Shown here: positions 1 to 11,400 of the stretch, piece by piece
Layout: every line of letters begins with the position of its first letter
Numbering within the stretch: position 1 is the stretch's first letter
DNA from: Diphasiastrum complanatum
Taxonomy: Eukaryota; Streptophyta; Lycopodiopsida; Lycopodiales; Lycopodiaceae
Direction of reading: 5' to 3'
Length of the DNA stretch: 64,000 nt
NCBI GenBank assembly: GCA_029204225.1
Contig: CM055098.1
Location: 54,632,282-54,696,281 of the forward strand
The notes under the pieces: generated by a model
The model's input: only the letters and a program-made list of their open reading frames with translations
The model's database searches: none
Told to the model about the DNA's origin: nothing
Made by a program: the position numbers and the translations under genes

Positions 1-338
1 CTAATTGTGACATTAAGTACCCCAACTGACATATTGGAGGTACCTTATTCTTTCCATGTAACTTATAGAAAGTTGAATAGTCAATAGTCAAGTAGTTGGA
101 AAGCCAATAGTCAAGTAGTTGGATAGCCAATAGTCATGAAGTTAGATATTCATCTTGGACTATATATATGTGTGCATCCCATTTGTATAAGACACTTTTG
201 TAAGCAATACTGACTATTCTCCTTGGCTGTCCACAAGTTTCTACAAGAGGGTTTCTAGCCATCTCTCTCTTTCTTTTGAGAATGCTTTGTGTGATTGAAT
301 AGTTAAGATCATGGATCCTTAGGCTTCTATTTCCTACA
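1..338 (+). repeat. Copia-A 5' LTR (3' part)
   Basis: It matches the 3' LTR from position 163 of that LTR onward and ends in ctaca directly before the primer-binding site. It contains three copies of a 23-bp tandem unit (75-97, 98-120, 121-143), where the 3' LTR and the solo LTR have four. The motif tatatatatg at about 161-171 could serve as a TATA element. Confidence 0.93.
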
Positions 339-351
339 TGGTATCAGAGCC
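339..351 (+). other. Primer-binding site, initiator tRNA-Met type
   Basis: TGGTATCAGAGCC follows the LTR end without spacer. This is the usual Copia primer site, complementary to the 3' end of plant initiator tRNA-Met. Confidence 0.93.
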
Positions 352-940
352 TTTAGGTGATCATATTGCTTGCAGGAGGGCGCCCAATAGGAAGTTATCT
401 TCTTCCCCTTTTGGTTGCAGAAAATCCTCAAACTGCTGATTTTTGCAGGAGAAGAATCTGTTCATCTTCTTATAGCTTTTTTGCAGGAAATTGCAGGGCA
501 CCTTCACCTATTTGAGAGCTAGCAGTAGGGCGCCCATGCTCAAACCAATTGCATGTGATCTTGACTCAATTACATGCTGAACATTTCAGATTTACTTCTT
601 AAATGAAGATACATGTGTTTTGGACACATTTCTTGCTGAAATTTCCCTGTTGATGAGCTTGGAGTAGGGCGCTACCATCAGCTCTATATTCACATAGTGT
701 GCACTCTTTTTAGCCACAAATTTCTGGTTTTGGTTTTGGCTTCATTTGAAGTCTACCTATTTGTGAGCATTCTGTTTTTTGTGCAGAAATCAGCCACCTA
801 TTTCATTACTTGTTGAGCAAATTGCATGTGGAGTATTGCAATCTATTGTGCTCATAATTTCAGCTTTGAGGTTGTTGCCTTTGAGTAGATTTTGTCTTGG
901 AAAGTCTATTTCCTATCTACTACAAGCTGATATTTTTGTT
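352..940 (+). other. Copia-A untranslated leader
   Basis: This stretch between primer site and gag start holds no credible gene. A short GC motif (agggcgccca or close variants) recurs at about 377, 527 and 666, and 'gcagg' blocks recur around it. The reading frame open from 779 is an upstream extension of gag; the credible gag start is the ATG at 941. Confidence 0.7.
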
Positions 941-3915
941 ATGGCTAAAGAATCGGAGTCTATTGGTTCTTTATTTAATGAAGATAGGCTGGATGGCCCA
1001 AACTATTCCTTGTGGTGCTACATGATAAAGAACCTTCTAATTAATAAAGGTTTGTGGGAAGTAGTTAATGGTGACGAAGAGAGGCCGCCTACCTTGGCAC
1101 CTATTACACCATCTAGAACAACTACTTCATCATCTACGGAAGTGTCTTCCGATGAGCAAAAGAAGTTGGATCGACGAGATGCACAAGCACATTCCGTCAT
1201 TGCATTATCAGTGAAGAGATCTATCCTTCCACATATTAGATCATGCAAGACTTCCAAAAGTGCTTGGGAGACTCTTGCAAAGATGTTTCAAGTAAAGAAT
1301 GCGGCAAAAGTGGTATATCTTTGAAATCAACTTTCTATCTTGAAGATGCAAGAAGGTGATTTGCTTACAAACCACTTGACGAAGATCAAGGATCTTCGAG
1401 AGGAGCTTCTTAGTATTGATGAAGTGATTGAGAACTCACAATTTGTATCTATTACTCTCAACTCTCTTCTTAATTCTTACCTTCCATTTGTGTCATCATT
1501 GAGTATTTCTCTTAGGGGACAGCAAATCTCCTTCGACGAACTTGTTGGCTTACTTCTTCAAGAAGAGCAAACAAGGATCAACTTTGGTGAACAAGAAGAT
1601 CAAGCTTTCTTTGCAAAAGGCAAAGGCAAGTGGAAAGGGAAGCCTTCTTTCAACATTTCCAAAGATGATCAAAAATCTAAGGAAGCTCAAGATCAAGGCT
1701 CCAAGAAGAAGGGTAAGTGCCACTATTGCAAGAAGATTGGGCATCACATCAAAGAATGTAGGAAGAGGCTTGCAAAGGAAAAAGAGAAAGGTAACGATAC
1801 AAGTACCGCAATTATTACTTTGGAACAACAATTTGGAAAGGAGGATAATTTTTTCAATGATAATTATGCTTTTGTCACTAATAATCTCATCTCTCCTCAA
1901 GACGAGATTTCTGCCACTTCAAATCTTGTTGGTTTTTCAACAGAAAACAGCTCATCTTCAGCTTTACAAGTTGCTGTTTTTTCATCTAATGATTGGGTGA
2001 TTGATAGCGGTGCCACACGCCATATGACTTATCACAAAGAGGTCTTCACAAACCTTGTGAAACTGCATGATGGAAGCAGAGTTCAAGGTGTTGATAACAC
2101 CTCTTATCCCATCAAAGGTATTGGAGTGATCCCCATTATCTTACCCAATGGTGAGGATCGTAATGTACTTTATGTTCCAAAAATAAAAAAGAATCTCATT
2201 TCGGTCTCTACAATTTTGAACCAAAGATTGGTTGTGGAATTCAAAGAAGACAAATGTCTTATCAAAGACCCAAAGAGATCTCTTATGATCATTGCTTCGG
2301 GAACATTACGTGGTGGACTGTTCCTTATGGATACCTATGAGCGAAGAGCTTCATCATCTTTTTGTCTTGTTGCATCAAGTTCACATTCTTTGGAGTTGGC
2401 TGAATTATGGCATGCTAGGTTTGGAGATCTCAACTTTGCTAGCTTGAAGATGTTGAAGAGATTCAATATTGTTGAAGACATTCCTAATATTGAGCATCCC
2501 GAAGGACATGTATGCGAAGGATGCATACTTGGAAAATTTTAAAGGCAAGCTTTTCCAATTGATGGAACTATTAGAGTTGATGGCAACTTTGATTTAGTTC
2601 ATAGTGATGTATGTGGTCCAATGAGGACCGAATCCATTGGAAGGTGTAAGTACTTTGTTACTTTTATTGATGACCTTTCAAGATTTCAATGGATTTATCC
2701 TATGAAGGCAAAATTTGAAGTTTTTCAACGAGCAATGATAGAAAACCAGTTTGGGCACTCTTTGAAGATCTTACGTACTGACCGAGGAGGGGAATATATA
2801 AAGAATACGTTCGGTACTTATCTTCAAAGCAAAGGTATCCATCATCAAATGACAACCCCTTACACACCTCAAGAAAATGGTGTTGCCGAAAGAAAGAATC
2901 GCACTATTATGGAGATGGCTCGATGCATGCTCAAAGCAAAGGGCCTACCTCACAAGTTTTGGGCTGAAGCGGTTATAACGGCGGCTTACATTAGTAATCG
3001 GTGTCCTACTAAAGCCTTGAAGGTATTAACTCCTTTGAAGTTTGGTATGGTAAGAAGCCTACTGTTTCTCACTTACGCATCTTTGGTTGCACGGCTTATG
3101 CTTTCATTCCCAATAAGCTACGAACCAAGCTTGATGATAAAGGAGTTAAATGCATATTTGTTGGCTAATGTAGCGAAAGCAAGGGCTATAGATTGTTTAA
3201 TATGGATACTAATAAAATCATAGTGAGTCGTGATGTTCATTTTGATGAAAAGACCTCCTATGATATTGCGCCCACTCATGTCATGAAAGGGGACTTCCCC
3301 CATGATGCATATGTTGAAATATTTCCAGATTTGGTTTTGCCATCTAATCATGAAGAGAAGGGACTGCCATCAACTTCTAGTGGACAGCCCACTACTCCTT
3401 CAATTTTGCAGCCCATAGTTCATCAAGAAGAACCTATTTATGGTGAAGAGCAGTCTGTTGAAGACATTGGACAGCAAGGTCCAAGTTCGGAAAACATTGG
3501 ACAGCAAGGTCCAAGTTCGAAACACTTTGGACAACAAAGTGTTGACAAAGGTAAGGCTGTTGGACAGCCCAAACCAGTCCCTAAATGGTTGTTGAAGACT
3601 TTGCAGGACAGCAAAGTGGATCATTTCTATGAAGGGAAGACTCGTGCCTCTACTAAATTAGTAGAATTTGCTGATTTTTCTGATTTTGCTCTAACTTCTA
3701 TTGAGAATCGTGCAGTAGAGCCTGTTTTTTATGAGCAGGCCAGAGGAGTAAAATGTTGGGAGGATGCGATGCAAGAGGAGTACAACTCACTCATGAAGAA
3801 CCACACTTGGGTTCTTGTTGATCTTCCACATGGGGCTGGAATCTTCATCTCTCAACAACGATACATTGAGCAGATGTTGAAACAACCTTTTTTTTTTCAA
3901 GTCACCGCAAGTTGA
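941..3915 (+). pseudogene. Copia-A gag-protease-integrase polyprotein, decayed
   Basis: The frame starts at ATG 941. Gag is followed by a CCHC zinc knuckle (C-X2-C-X4-H-X4-C, 1718-1759), the protease motif IDSGA (about 2000-2014), a GAG-pre-integrase HHCC region (about 2407-2530) and integrase with FIDD, TDRGGEY and NGVAERKNR, which carry the DDE residues. Breaks: TGA at 1322-1324 (likely from CGA), TAA at 2540-2542, a one-base deletion near 3033 in the integrase C-terminus, and TAA near 3164. After the Q- and P-rich integrase-RT linker, the RT starts normally (EDAMQEEY) and reaches the DLPHG stretch, then jumps at about 3835 to the far RT C-terminus (QQRYIEQMLK). The whole catalytic core including YVDD is absent. 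RNaseH is also missing. Confidence 0.92.
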
Positions 3916-4885
3916 TGCATGCGATGGATGCATTAGTGAAAAGTTTCATGCGAAACCTTTTCAATTTTATGTTTTAGCAAAGGCTGAAAAATTCAAGCAC
4001 TCTTTGGAACTATTTTGTACTAATCGAGGAGGGAGTAAACATGTGTCAATTAGTACTTTTGTTCAAAGTGTTAAGAGAGAGCATTTGTTTGGAGAGAATT
4101 TTTCATTACTTGAAGAATCTTCTATGTCATCCCATGCCTCTTCGTGGGACAGCTTTGATGACACCATCGTTGATGCATCTCTTGATAGTTTGCCAAATTT
4201 TTATGATGAAGACGTTGGACAGCAGGTTCAGTCATCTTCTTTTGGTCATTTACAGCCCATTTTACATCATGAGCAGTCCATTATGCTTCAGGAACAGCCT
4301 GCGGAAGATTATGGACAAGATGGTCCATGTTGGGAACACTTTGGGCAGCAAAGTGTTGAACAGCCCATAACAGTTCCTTGTCGGCTATTGGAGACTTTGC
4401 AGGACAGCAAAGAAATGTCTTACTATGAAAGGAAGGCACATGCCTCTTTAAAATCAGTACCTCGTGCGGATTTTTTGGTTCTACACTTACTCTTCATCAT
4501 CATGTTTGTACATTGCCTATTCTATGTGAGCAAGTCATTGATGGTAAGGTTCGGGAGGATGTGATGCCAAAAGAGTTTGGTACTCTTTTTTATTGTCCTT
4601 GTGGTAAGAAGTATTTTTGAATGATGTGGGAGCCTATGATGGATTACAAGTCCATGTTTCGACTTATTGTCGAGCTTTGGATGGAGCATGCAAATCCTCA
4701 CCCTTCGCCCTTCGACTTGATGCTTCATTATTACACATTCTTTTCCTTTTATATGTTGGACATGATTGGGGATGAGATTTCGACTACTTCGGTGCGAAGT
4801 TTATTTGGCGACATGAAGTTCGGACAGCAAGTTGCATTTTTCTCTTTCAAGAAGTTACTTCATGTTATGTTATGCATTTCCATTT
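3916..4885 (+). other. Diverged second copy of the integrase-RT linker in place of RT/RNaseH
   Basis: Where RT and RNaseH should be, the reading frame at 4004-4564 repeats the plan of the linker at about 3360-3720: repeated GQQ blocks, LQPI.HHEQ, EHFGQQSV, LLETLQDSK and YYERKAHAS match LQPIVHQEE, KHFGQQSV, LLKTLQDSK and FYEGKTRAS upstream. Divergence is strong, so this is an old duplication, or it was acquired from a related element. The last 300 bp before the LTR (4621-4887, also open) again contain FGQQV but no known domain. Nothing here supports a working protein. Confidence 0.7.
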
Positions 4886-4893
4886 AAGGAGGG
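4886..4893 (+). other. Copia-A polypurine tract
   Basis: The purine run aaggaggg sits immediately before the TG of the 3' LTR, where plus-strand DNA synthesis is primed. Confidence 0.85.
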
Positions 4894-5417
4894 TGTTGGA
4901 ATGTAAATGGAATTGCTTACATTACCATAGGTTACTTTGACCCAAAAGGTCGAGAGTTGTGTAACCATGGTCATTTATTATATTAGGCCTACTAAACTTA
5001 GAATTAGCTAAGTTAGTATGAAATTATCTTGGTAGGGACTCATGGTCCACTAGGCCTAATTGTGACATTAAGTACCCCAACTTGACATATTGGAGGTACC
5101 TTATTCTTTCCATGTAACTTATAGAAAGTTGGATAGTCAATAGTCAAGTAGTTGGACAGCCAATAGTCAAGTAGTTGGAAAGCCAATAGTCAAGTAGTTG
5201 GATAGCCAATAGTCATGAAGTTAGATATTCATCTTGGACTATATATATGTGTGCATCCCATTTGTATAAGACACTTTTGTAAGCAATACTGACTATTCTC
5301 CTTGGCTGTCCACGAGTTTCTACAAGAGGGTTTCTAGCCATCTCTCTCTTTCTTTTGAGAATGCTTTCTGTGATTGAATAGTTAAGATCCTGGATCCTTA
5401 GGCTTCTATTTCCTACA
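4894..5417 (+). repeat. Copia-A 3' LTR (524 bp)
   Basis: It starts TGTTGGAATG and ends TTCCTACA, a TG...CA pair with inverted TGT/ACA ends. It contains four 23-bp tandem units (5131-5153, 5154-5176, 5177-5199, 5200-5222) with the core ccaatagtcaagtagttgga. It is nearly identical to the 5' LTR and to the solo LTR at 18986-19510. Confidence 0.95.
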
Positions 5418-8346
5418 GTTGCTTCTCAAATTAAATTGATCACTACCTTTGTTTGTCAAACATGTTTGCCAAGAATGAGAGAGCACTTCATTGAAAATTC
5501 AGGATCGCAACAAAAACAATAAGTCACAAAAGAGCAAGCATGAATCTTGTTATGTGCATAGATTATATTAGAAGCATATGTTTAAGAACAACTGAGAGAA
5601 CAATATTTAATGGTCTAATCAATCACGTCTTGTTGATAAAAGGGCCATCGTACTTCACGTTAACTAAATATCCCTCGATAATCTAGAAGCCACACTAAAT
5701 TAACTCCATCCAACAATCTTCGACATTGTTTCAGAGATGGCGATCATTCAATCTTTCCTTGGATGTCAAGAGTGTCAAGGGTTGTCGAGCTTTGATTACT
5801 ACAATATTTATAACGTGAATATATAAGATAGAACATTATGTCCTATGCATTGGTCATCATTCAATGAAGTTGTTGTAGAGGTCAAAGTTCATCAATCAAA
5901 AATCTTCTAGACCTTGGATCCATGGACCCAGGTGTCAAGTAACTTGCCTTGAAGATCCACCAATTGAGTCCATCAATTGAGTAGATCTGTATTAAATATT
6001 TCAATCACCTCGTCCAAAGCATCGCATATGTAGGTTGGCACAAAACTTTGTGTCGACTTTCGTATAGTAGTGCGTGATCACCTTACTTAAGAGTGACCTC
6101 CTCAATGCTTACCTGCTTTCTCTTCTATGAGTAGTTACTTACAAGGCCATGACATGTTCCTCTTCCAATCTGTCAATCATGCTCAATCTTTCCTTAATGC
6201 TGATATCCCCCAAAAGAGATTGGGTCCAATCCTCTATGAAACAATTGAAACCCAATAGTTCAACTGAAAACTCAAAACCTCAATTAGAATGGGTATAGCC
6301 TTTATTTGTGAGAGGAAAAACCCATATGTTGTGTCTGAAGTTCATTTTTTGAAGACTCCAGATATGCAACAGGTTCTTGGTGGCAATTTGTCGATAACTA
6401 CATGTGGCCAATACAATGTGCAACACCACAATTTTTGCCAAGCATAAACGGCGTGACGGTAAAATGCAAGACTAATTTAGTCCATCTATATGTGTGGTAT
6501 AGTCCAAGACAAGTCGACTCTTGAACTCCACATACAGTTGAAGTGCAATCCTCGGTAGCACAAAGGCAAGAGTGGAACAAACTTACACCTTAATATAAGT
6601 TAATAAAGTCTACTCCTTAAGTGTGAAGGACTTATAGTATGTGGAAGTATGTGGACCTAAGTTGCATCGGAGCAATGTTATGGACCCTCATGGTCCAAAA
6701 TGCTTGTTTGGAACGAAGCTTAGAAAATTTCTACTTTTGGAAAAATAACATTTAAACTTCCTTTCAGTTGGTATTGATAAGACAATGCTTCTGAATCCAA
6801 ATCAAATAAACCAACAAGGCACAACTTGCAATGCTATTGAAGAGGGCACATGAGGTTGGAGGTAGGGAGGTCACTATGAATCCATATTATACTAATAAAG
6901 ATAAAATAGCATGGCAGTAAAAGGTTTATCATATTAAATTCCTTTTAAGATAGGGGATTTGTTGCACGAGTATCAAAGAATAACAAAAATTTGGAATCTA
7001 ACAGCTTCACAAAAAAAACTTCAAGCATCTACAAATGTCATGGTGTTGTCTAATCAATTGTTGGACTGAAATATACGTAGATAGGCTTTGCTAGAGTTCT
7101 CATGGACAAATTGGAAGTTGACTGCTTCTCTAAACTGTCCAAAAGTTCAAAGGGGAGCAGGTTTATTGTTGCTTTGTGAATTTCAAATTTGCATCTGACT
7201 TGGTACCTTCACATATGCTTACGTTGCAAGACCTCCACCTCTCACAAGATGTTATATTGGCTCTTATAACATTACATGGGAGAGTAGTGAGATGTTTTTG
7301 CTCCCCTAAGGATATATCATATATCTGAGGAGTGAAGCAACGGCAACTTGCCCTCTCATACACATTTCGTCTCTACAACAAAAGGCTCGAGGGAATTATT
7401 GGTCAATATGAGTTTCAAACACAGGAAATCTATTTTTCCTGAATAGGTTGTTGGTTTATCTTCTTTGTTAAATTTTTCACTTGAAACCATTACATTGCAC
7501 TGCTATCTACCATGCAAAAGCTTAGGTTTCTGGCATGCATCCTTGGATACATTGGTTCATTGTTACTGCATAATACCAAGGTTTTCAAATCTAGCTAAAG
7601 TCTCAGTAGCTCAAAACTATTGGAAAATCAGTTCTGAGTTTTTCAGCTTGGTTGTTATCCATAACTGATGTGGTTACCACTTGTTCATCAGAATCAACTT
7701 GGACATGGAACAACTTTGATTATCCACATGTAAGCAAGTAAACTTTAGTATTCTTCCAAAATATCCTTTAAATTTGAGATTATTAAAATGGAAACATCAC
7801 ATTTGGGCTTTTGAGTAAAACATAATATTGGTTTGCTGAGTGATGATGAGTAAGTTTGAAAGAAAGCTTTGTGACTTCCTTAAATCATCATGCTGTCGAG
7901 TTTTTTGCTGAGCTAGTATAGTAGGGAAGCTTAAGAATAATATTGTGTCGTTCCCTTAGTCACCTTGTATATCCTTCTTGCTTGCCTTTTACGATGGTCA
8001 CCCTGTCTATATTCAGAAGTACCACTTTGTGTCCAAATCCCTTTTTGTTCTCCATTCAGGAAACCATTCTGTTAGCTCAGTTTATGATTCCATGTCCAAG
8101 TTTAGACCTCACATGAGATCAATGTTTCCAGCCCGATTCAAATTGGTGGACTTGCTGATTCAAACTGTTTAAGAATCGGACCCCAACTTTTTGATGGGAG
8201 AATCAATTTAAGGTGTAGGAATATTATGCTAGACATGTGTTAGATCTCTCAGGTAGCTGCATCAAATCAAAATACAGAAAACTGAAAGATGCCTTTTTTT
8301 CTGTAAAAGTAGCTTATCCAAAATGTTCAGATTGAGAACATCATAC
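5418..8346 (-). other. Rest of intron 4 of the methyltransferase gene
   Basis: Between Copia-A and exon 4 I see no exon, RNA gene or recognisable TE domain on either strand. Small open frames here have no family resemblance. The exons that should follow exon 4 (the methyltransferase part after motif I and the DYSDAA loop) were looked for in this stretch and not found, so they probably lie beyond the left edge. Confidence 0.6.
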
Positions 8347-8443
8347 CAGAAATGTTATGTTGTTAAGCCCTTCACGTTCAGCAACTCCCTTGGCAAGTAC
8401 CACAGCTGCATCACTATAATCTATCCCTGTCAGGTCTGTGAAC
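8347..8443 (-). CDS. AR401: Methyltransferase exon 4
   Basis: This 97-nt exon encodes (G)FTDLTGIDYSDAAVVLAKG followed by VAEREGLNNITFL. D in GIDYS is at the end of the second beta strand, which binds the ribose of SAM in this fold. The donor is CTG|GTATGA at 8346 and the exon ends between codons. The following exon is not in this window. Confidence 0.92.
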
Positions 8444-11400
8444 CTGTTTACAATTTGAACTCACAATAAGATATCCTCAAAAATCTTCACTGCACCTTTT
8501 TCATACATACATGACAGGTAAATGGCGATAAGTATCTTCAGAAACCCTAAAGTTTTCAAAATGCAATGTACAAGGAAGAAAAGAACTTTACAAGCTTTGA
8601 TCTCACAAAAAGTCATGTAACAATTTTGCAAGCTCTTCTTTATGAAGTTTGAACTCTAACAAGACCTGACCCCACCACTAAGAGCTTAATCATCATTTTG
8701 ACTATGTTCAGAGTTGCAATCTCTGGGAGATTATAATTGCTTAGTATGCTAACTAGGGTTTATAATGTAATAGCATTTTGGTGCCTATTTGTTTCTTGGG
8801 AAATTTTGTGATCCCTAAAATACCATTGGATTATTCTTGGTCCAACTTGGGTCACATAAGTGAAAAATGCAGAGTTCCCAACTACTGTTTCAATGAGGCA
8901 ATCTTCTAGTAAGGGGTAGAAGCTCTAGAAGAGCCTTTCCTTTCAAGGTTGATTGTTGAGGTGGGCATCTAGGCCTTTCGAGGAGAGAACTAGAAAATAG
9001 CATGCAGACTCAATGAGTTCCTTACCAGGAGGGCTTGAAAGGCAGGCCGTGGTTATTTATATTGTGTTTTTGTAGCAGAATCATCATATTTTTTAAATCA
9101 CTGCTCTCTTATTATTCTCTTGTGGATTTGTTCATAACTTGGTATCCAAGAACTTTCTAGCCCAAGGAGACACTTCTAAAGGAGAAAAGCAATCTTATTC
9201 ACAAAGATAACTAGCAGTTCTCTGTCCCAATCTATTCAGAAAAGATCCTTTCCTGCAGTAAAGCTATTCAAGTATGAAAGGCTTTTCTAAAAACGCATTG
9301 AAACAAATTTTTCTCTCAAAAACTCTGTTCTGAATTATTTTCCCTCTTAAATCTCTTTGTCAGCATTCTAGAGCTTTTCACAAAGTAAGAGGCTTTGAAA
9401 CAATTTTTCTTTCAGAATCTCTATTCTGAAATCCTTTCACTTCCGATTCAGTCATACTTTGCAAGCTACGAAAGATCAAATGAAGCAGTAGTTGTTAAGT
9501 GTTTTAAGAAACAGATTTTAAGAGGTACTAGTCCATCCTGTGAAAGCGGCTTCAAATACATTTTGCAAATTTGGTTAGAATGCAAAAAAGAATTCAGCAC
9601 CACATATTCATGCCTTCTTTCCAAACAAAAACTGAGTCAAATCAAGCTTTCAAACTCCAACGTTTTTTAAGGTTCGAATTTCGACCCTATTGCAAAATCA
9701 GGTAGCGCGCATTCCTTGCACTATGAATCAACTGCAAACAAAAAAAAGAATTTCAACACCTTGATGAATCCATGACTTGGCTCCTCACTCCACTTGCGCA
9801 TTTCCATCCACAATTCCTCCTAGCTTTGGCTTTGATGCCACTTTCAAGACCACCAAGATCACAAACTAGTAAGCCAATTCCCAAGATAACATAGGGAACG
9901 GATGGTGAGTCAAACCAACCTAACCAAATCTAGATCGATCGGATCTAGTCCCCAAGCAATGGCCCACTAGCAGCAGCTCACCATACAGGAGAGATGTCAA
10001 TCTAGCAGCATATGGCTACTTAGCCATAGATGAGTCACTGTGTTCCATACAAATCCACCATCATGAGTTTTCGGCCTCTAAACCACGAATTATGACTTTA
10101 ACACCATGAGACCCCCAACCTCTCATTAGGCCTACTAACCTCCTTACGGGATGTTAATCCAAGATCAGTCCAATCGTAGACATGACACATAGGGTACCAC
10201 CCCCATGCCCTGCAATTACCAAAGCACTTTGTTGCTTTGGTGGATACTGTCAGCACATGTATCTCTATGAACAACCGCACTCCCATTTTAAGATGCAAGA
10301 AGCTCCATTTTCTTTGCATGTTGAACTTGTTGGGCTATCGCTTTTCACAACCTATGTGATGTCCCATATCAGATAAGGGAACTTTCCACTCAGCCGGAAG
10401 TATACTTTTACACCTAGCTGATACAATTCTGTTTGATTATTGACTGCTTCTGGACATTCAAAGACAACCTTGGATGCTCGCAGGAAGACCTTGCAAATCC
10501 CACATTCAGGTTCCTTCTACACACTGTTGTTACTTAGCACTTTCCTCAAAATATCCATAAATCATTTTCCCCTTCAGCTTCTTAGTTTGTATGTGATATA
10601 TCATGAGATCATGTGGCATCTTCAAGTTGTAGAGCATTTACTTGAGGCTTCAGTTTGAGGCATCTTTCTTCATTCTTTTGTGGCATTTCCAACCTCTTTT
10701 TTGAACGTTTGGTAGGAAAGAAAAGCTCTATGACATCCCTGATTTTTTTAATTCCTTGTTGAGGAGGATTTCTAGATATTTCCCAAGAAGTTTTAAACAT
10801 TCAAATCAGATGCATTCAAAAAAACTGATCTCAATTCAGATTTCAAATTCTGATTTCAGCTGCTACTCTGCATATAAGAAACATTATAATTGTAGTATAA
10901 CAAAGAAGGTAGCTGAATCAAATCTCAAAAAGTTGCTTGCTATAATCTCTTCAGTTTAACTCAGAAGGTTAAATAATAAGCCCTAGTTCAGTATGGCACT
11001 TAAGACAAATGCCATTATAGAAGAATATTCAGGAAAGATTTTACACAGGTTTTGGCTAGGCCTTTATTCCTGCTCAGGCTGAAGATTTCTTTCATGGATG
11101 ATGATTTTCCCAAGTGTAGACAAAGATGCCCCCTTAAGCGTCGTAGATGTCTTTCTAGAAATAATCAGCATATTACATGCAACAAATCACTGTACCTCTT
11201 AAAAGAGAGAGATCTTAACATCAGTACAATGAGTCAGATGCATGGCAACACACAAATAAAAACAAAATTGAGAAGACAATAAAAATCTTTCTATTCAAGA
11301 AGCAGCCTACATGACCCTGGCAGCTTCATGCAAATTTAAGGGAGCCTCACCCTTGCTTTGCCAATGCATGAAGAAATAGCCCATTGCCAGTGCCGATATC

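Larger units (their letters stand above)
1..5417 (+). mobile_element. Copia-A: LTR retrotransposon, coding-dead, left end cut by the window
   Basis: A Ty1/Copia element with partial 5' LTR (1-338), initiator tRNA-Met primer site, leader, gag-protease-integrase remnants, a short polypurine tract and a complete 524-bp 3' LTR. It lies antisense inside intron 4 of the methyltransferase gene. Over the shared 338 bp the two LTRs differ by about four substitutions, one single-base indel and one 23-bp repeat unit, so insertion is fairly recent. The internal part nevertheless has three nonsense codons, one frameshift and a missing reverse-transcriptase core, so it encodes no working pol. The sequence after the 3' LTR starts gttgc, a possible 5-bp target duplication whose partner lies outside the window. 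Confidence 0.93.

Noticed and set aside
1542-2000. ORFs overlapping Copia-A gag in other frames (both strands)
   Set aside because: They are shadows of gag; only the gag frame contains the zinc knuckle and protease motifs.
5418-8346. Downstream methyltransferase exons (DKGTLDAIGLHPDG-like) between Copia-A and exon 4
   Set aside because: I scanned for reverse-complement versions of these motifs and found none that fit a frame and splice sites.
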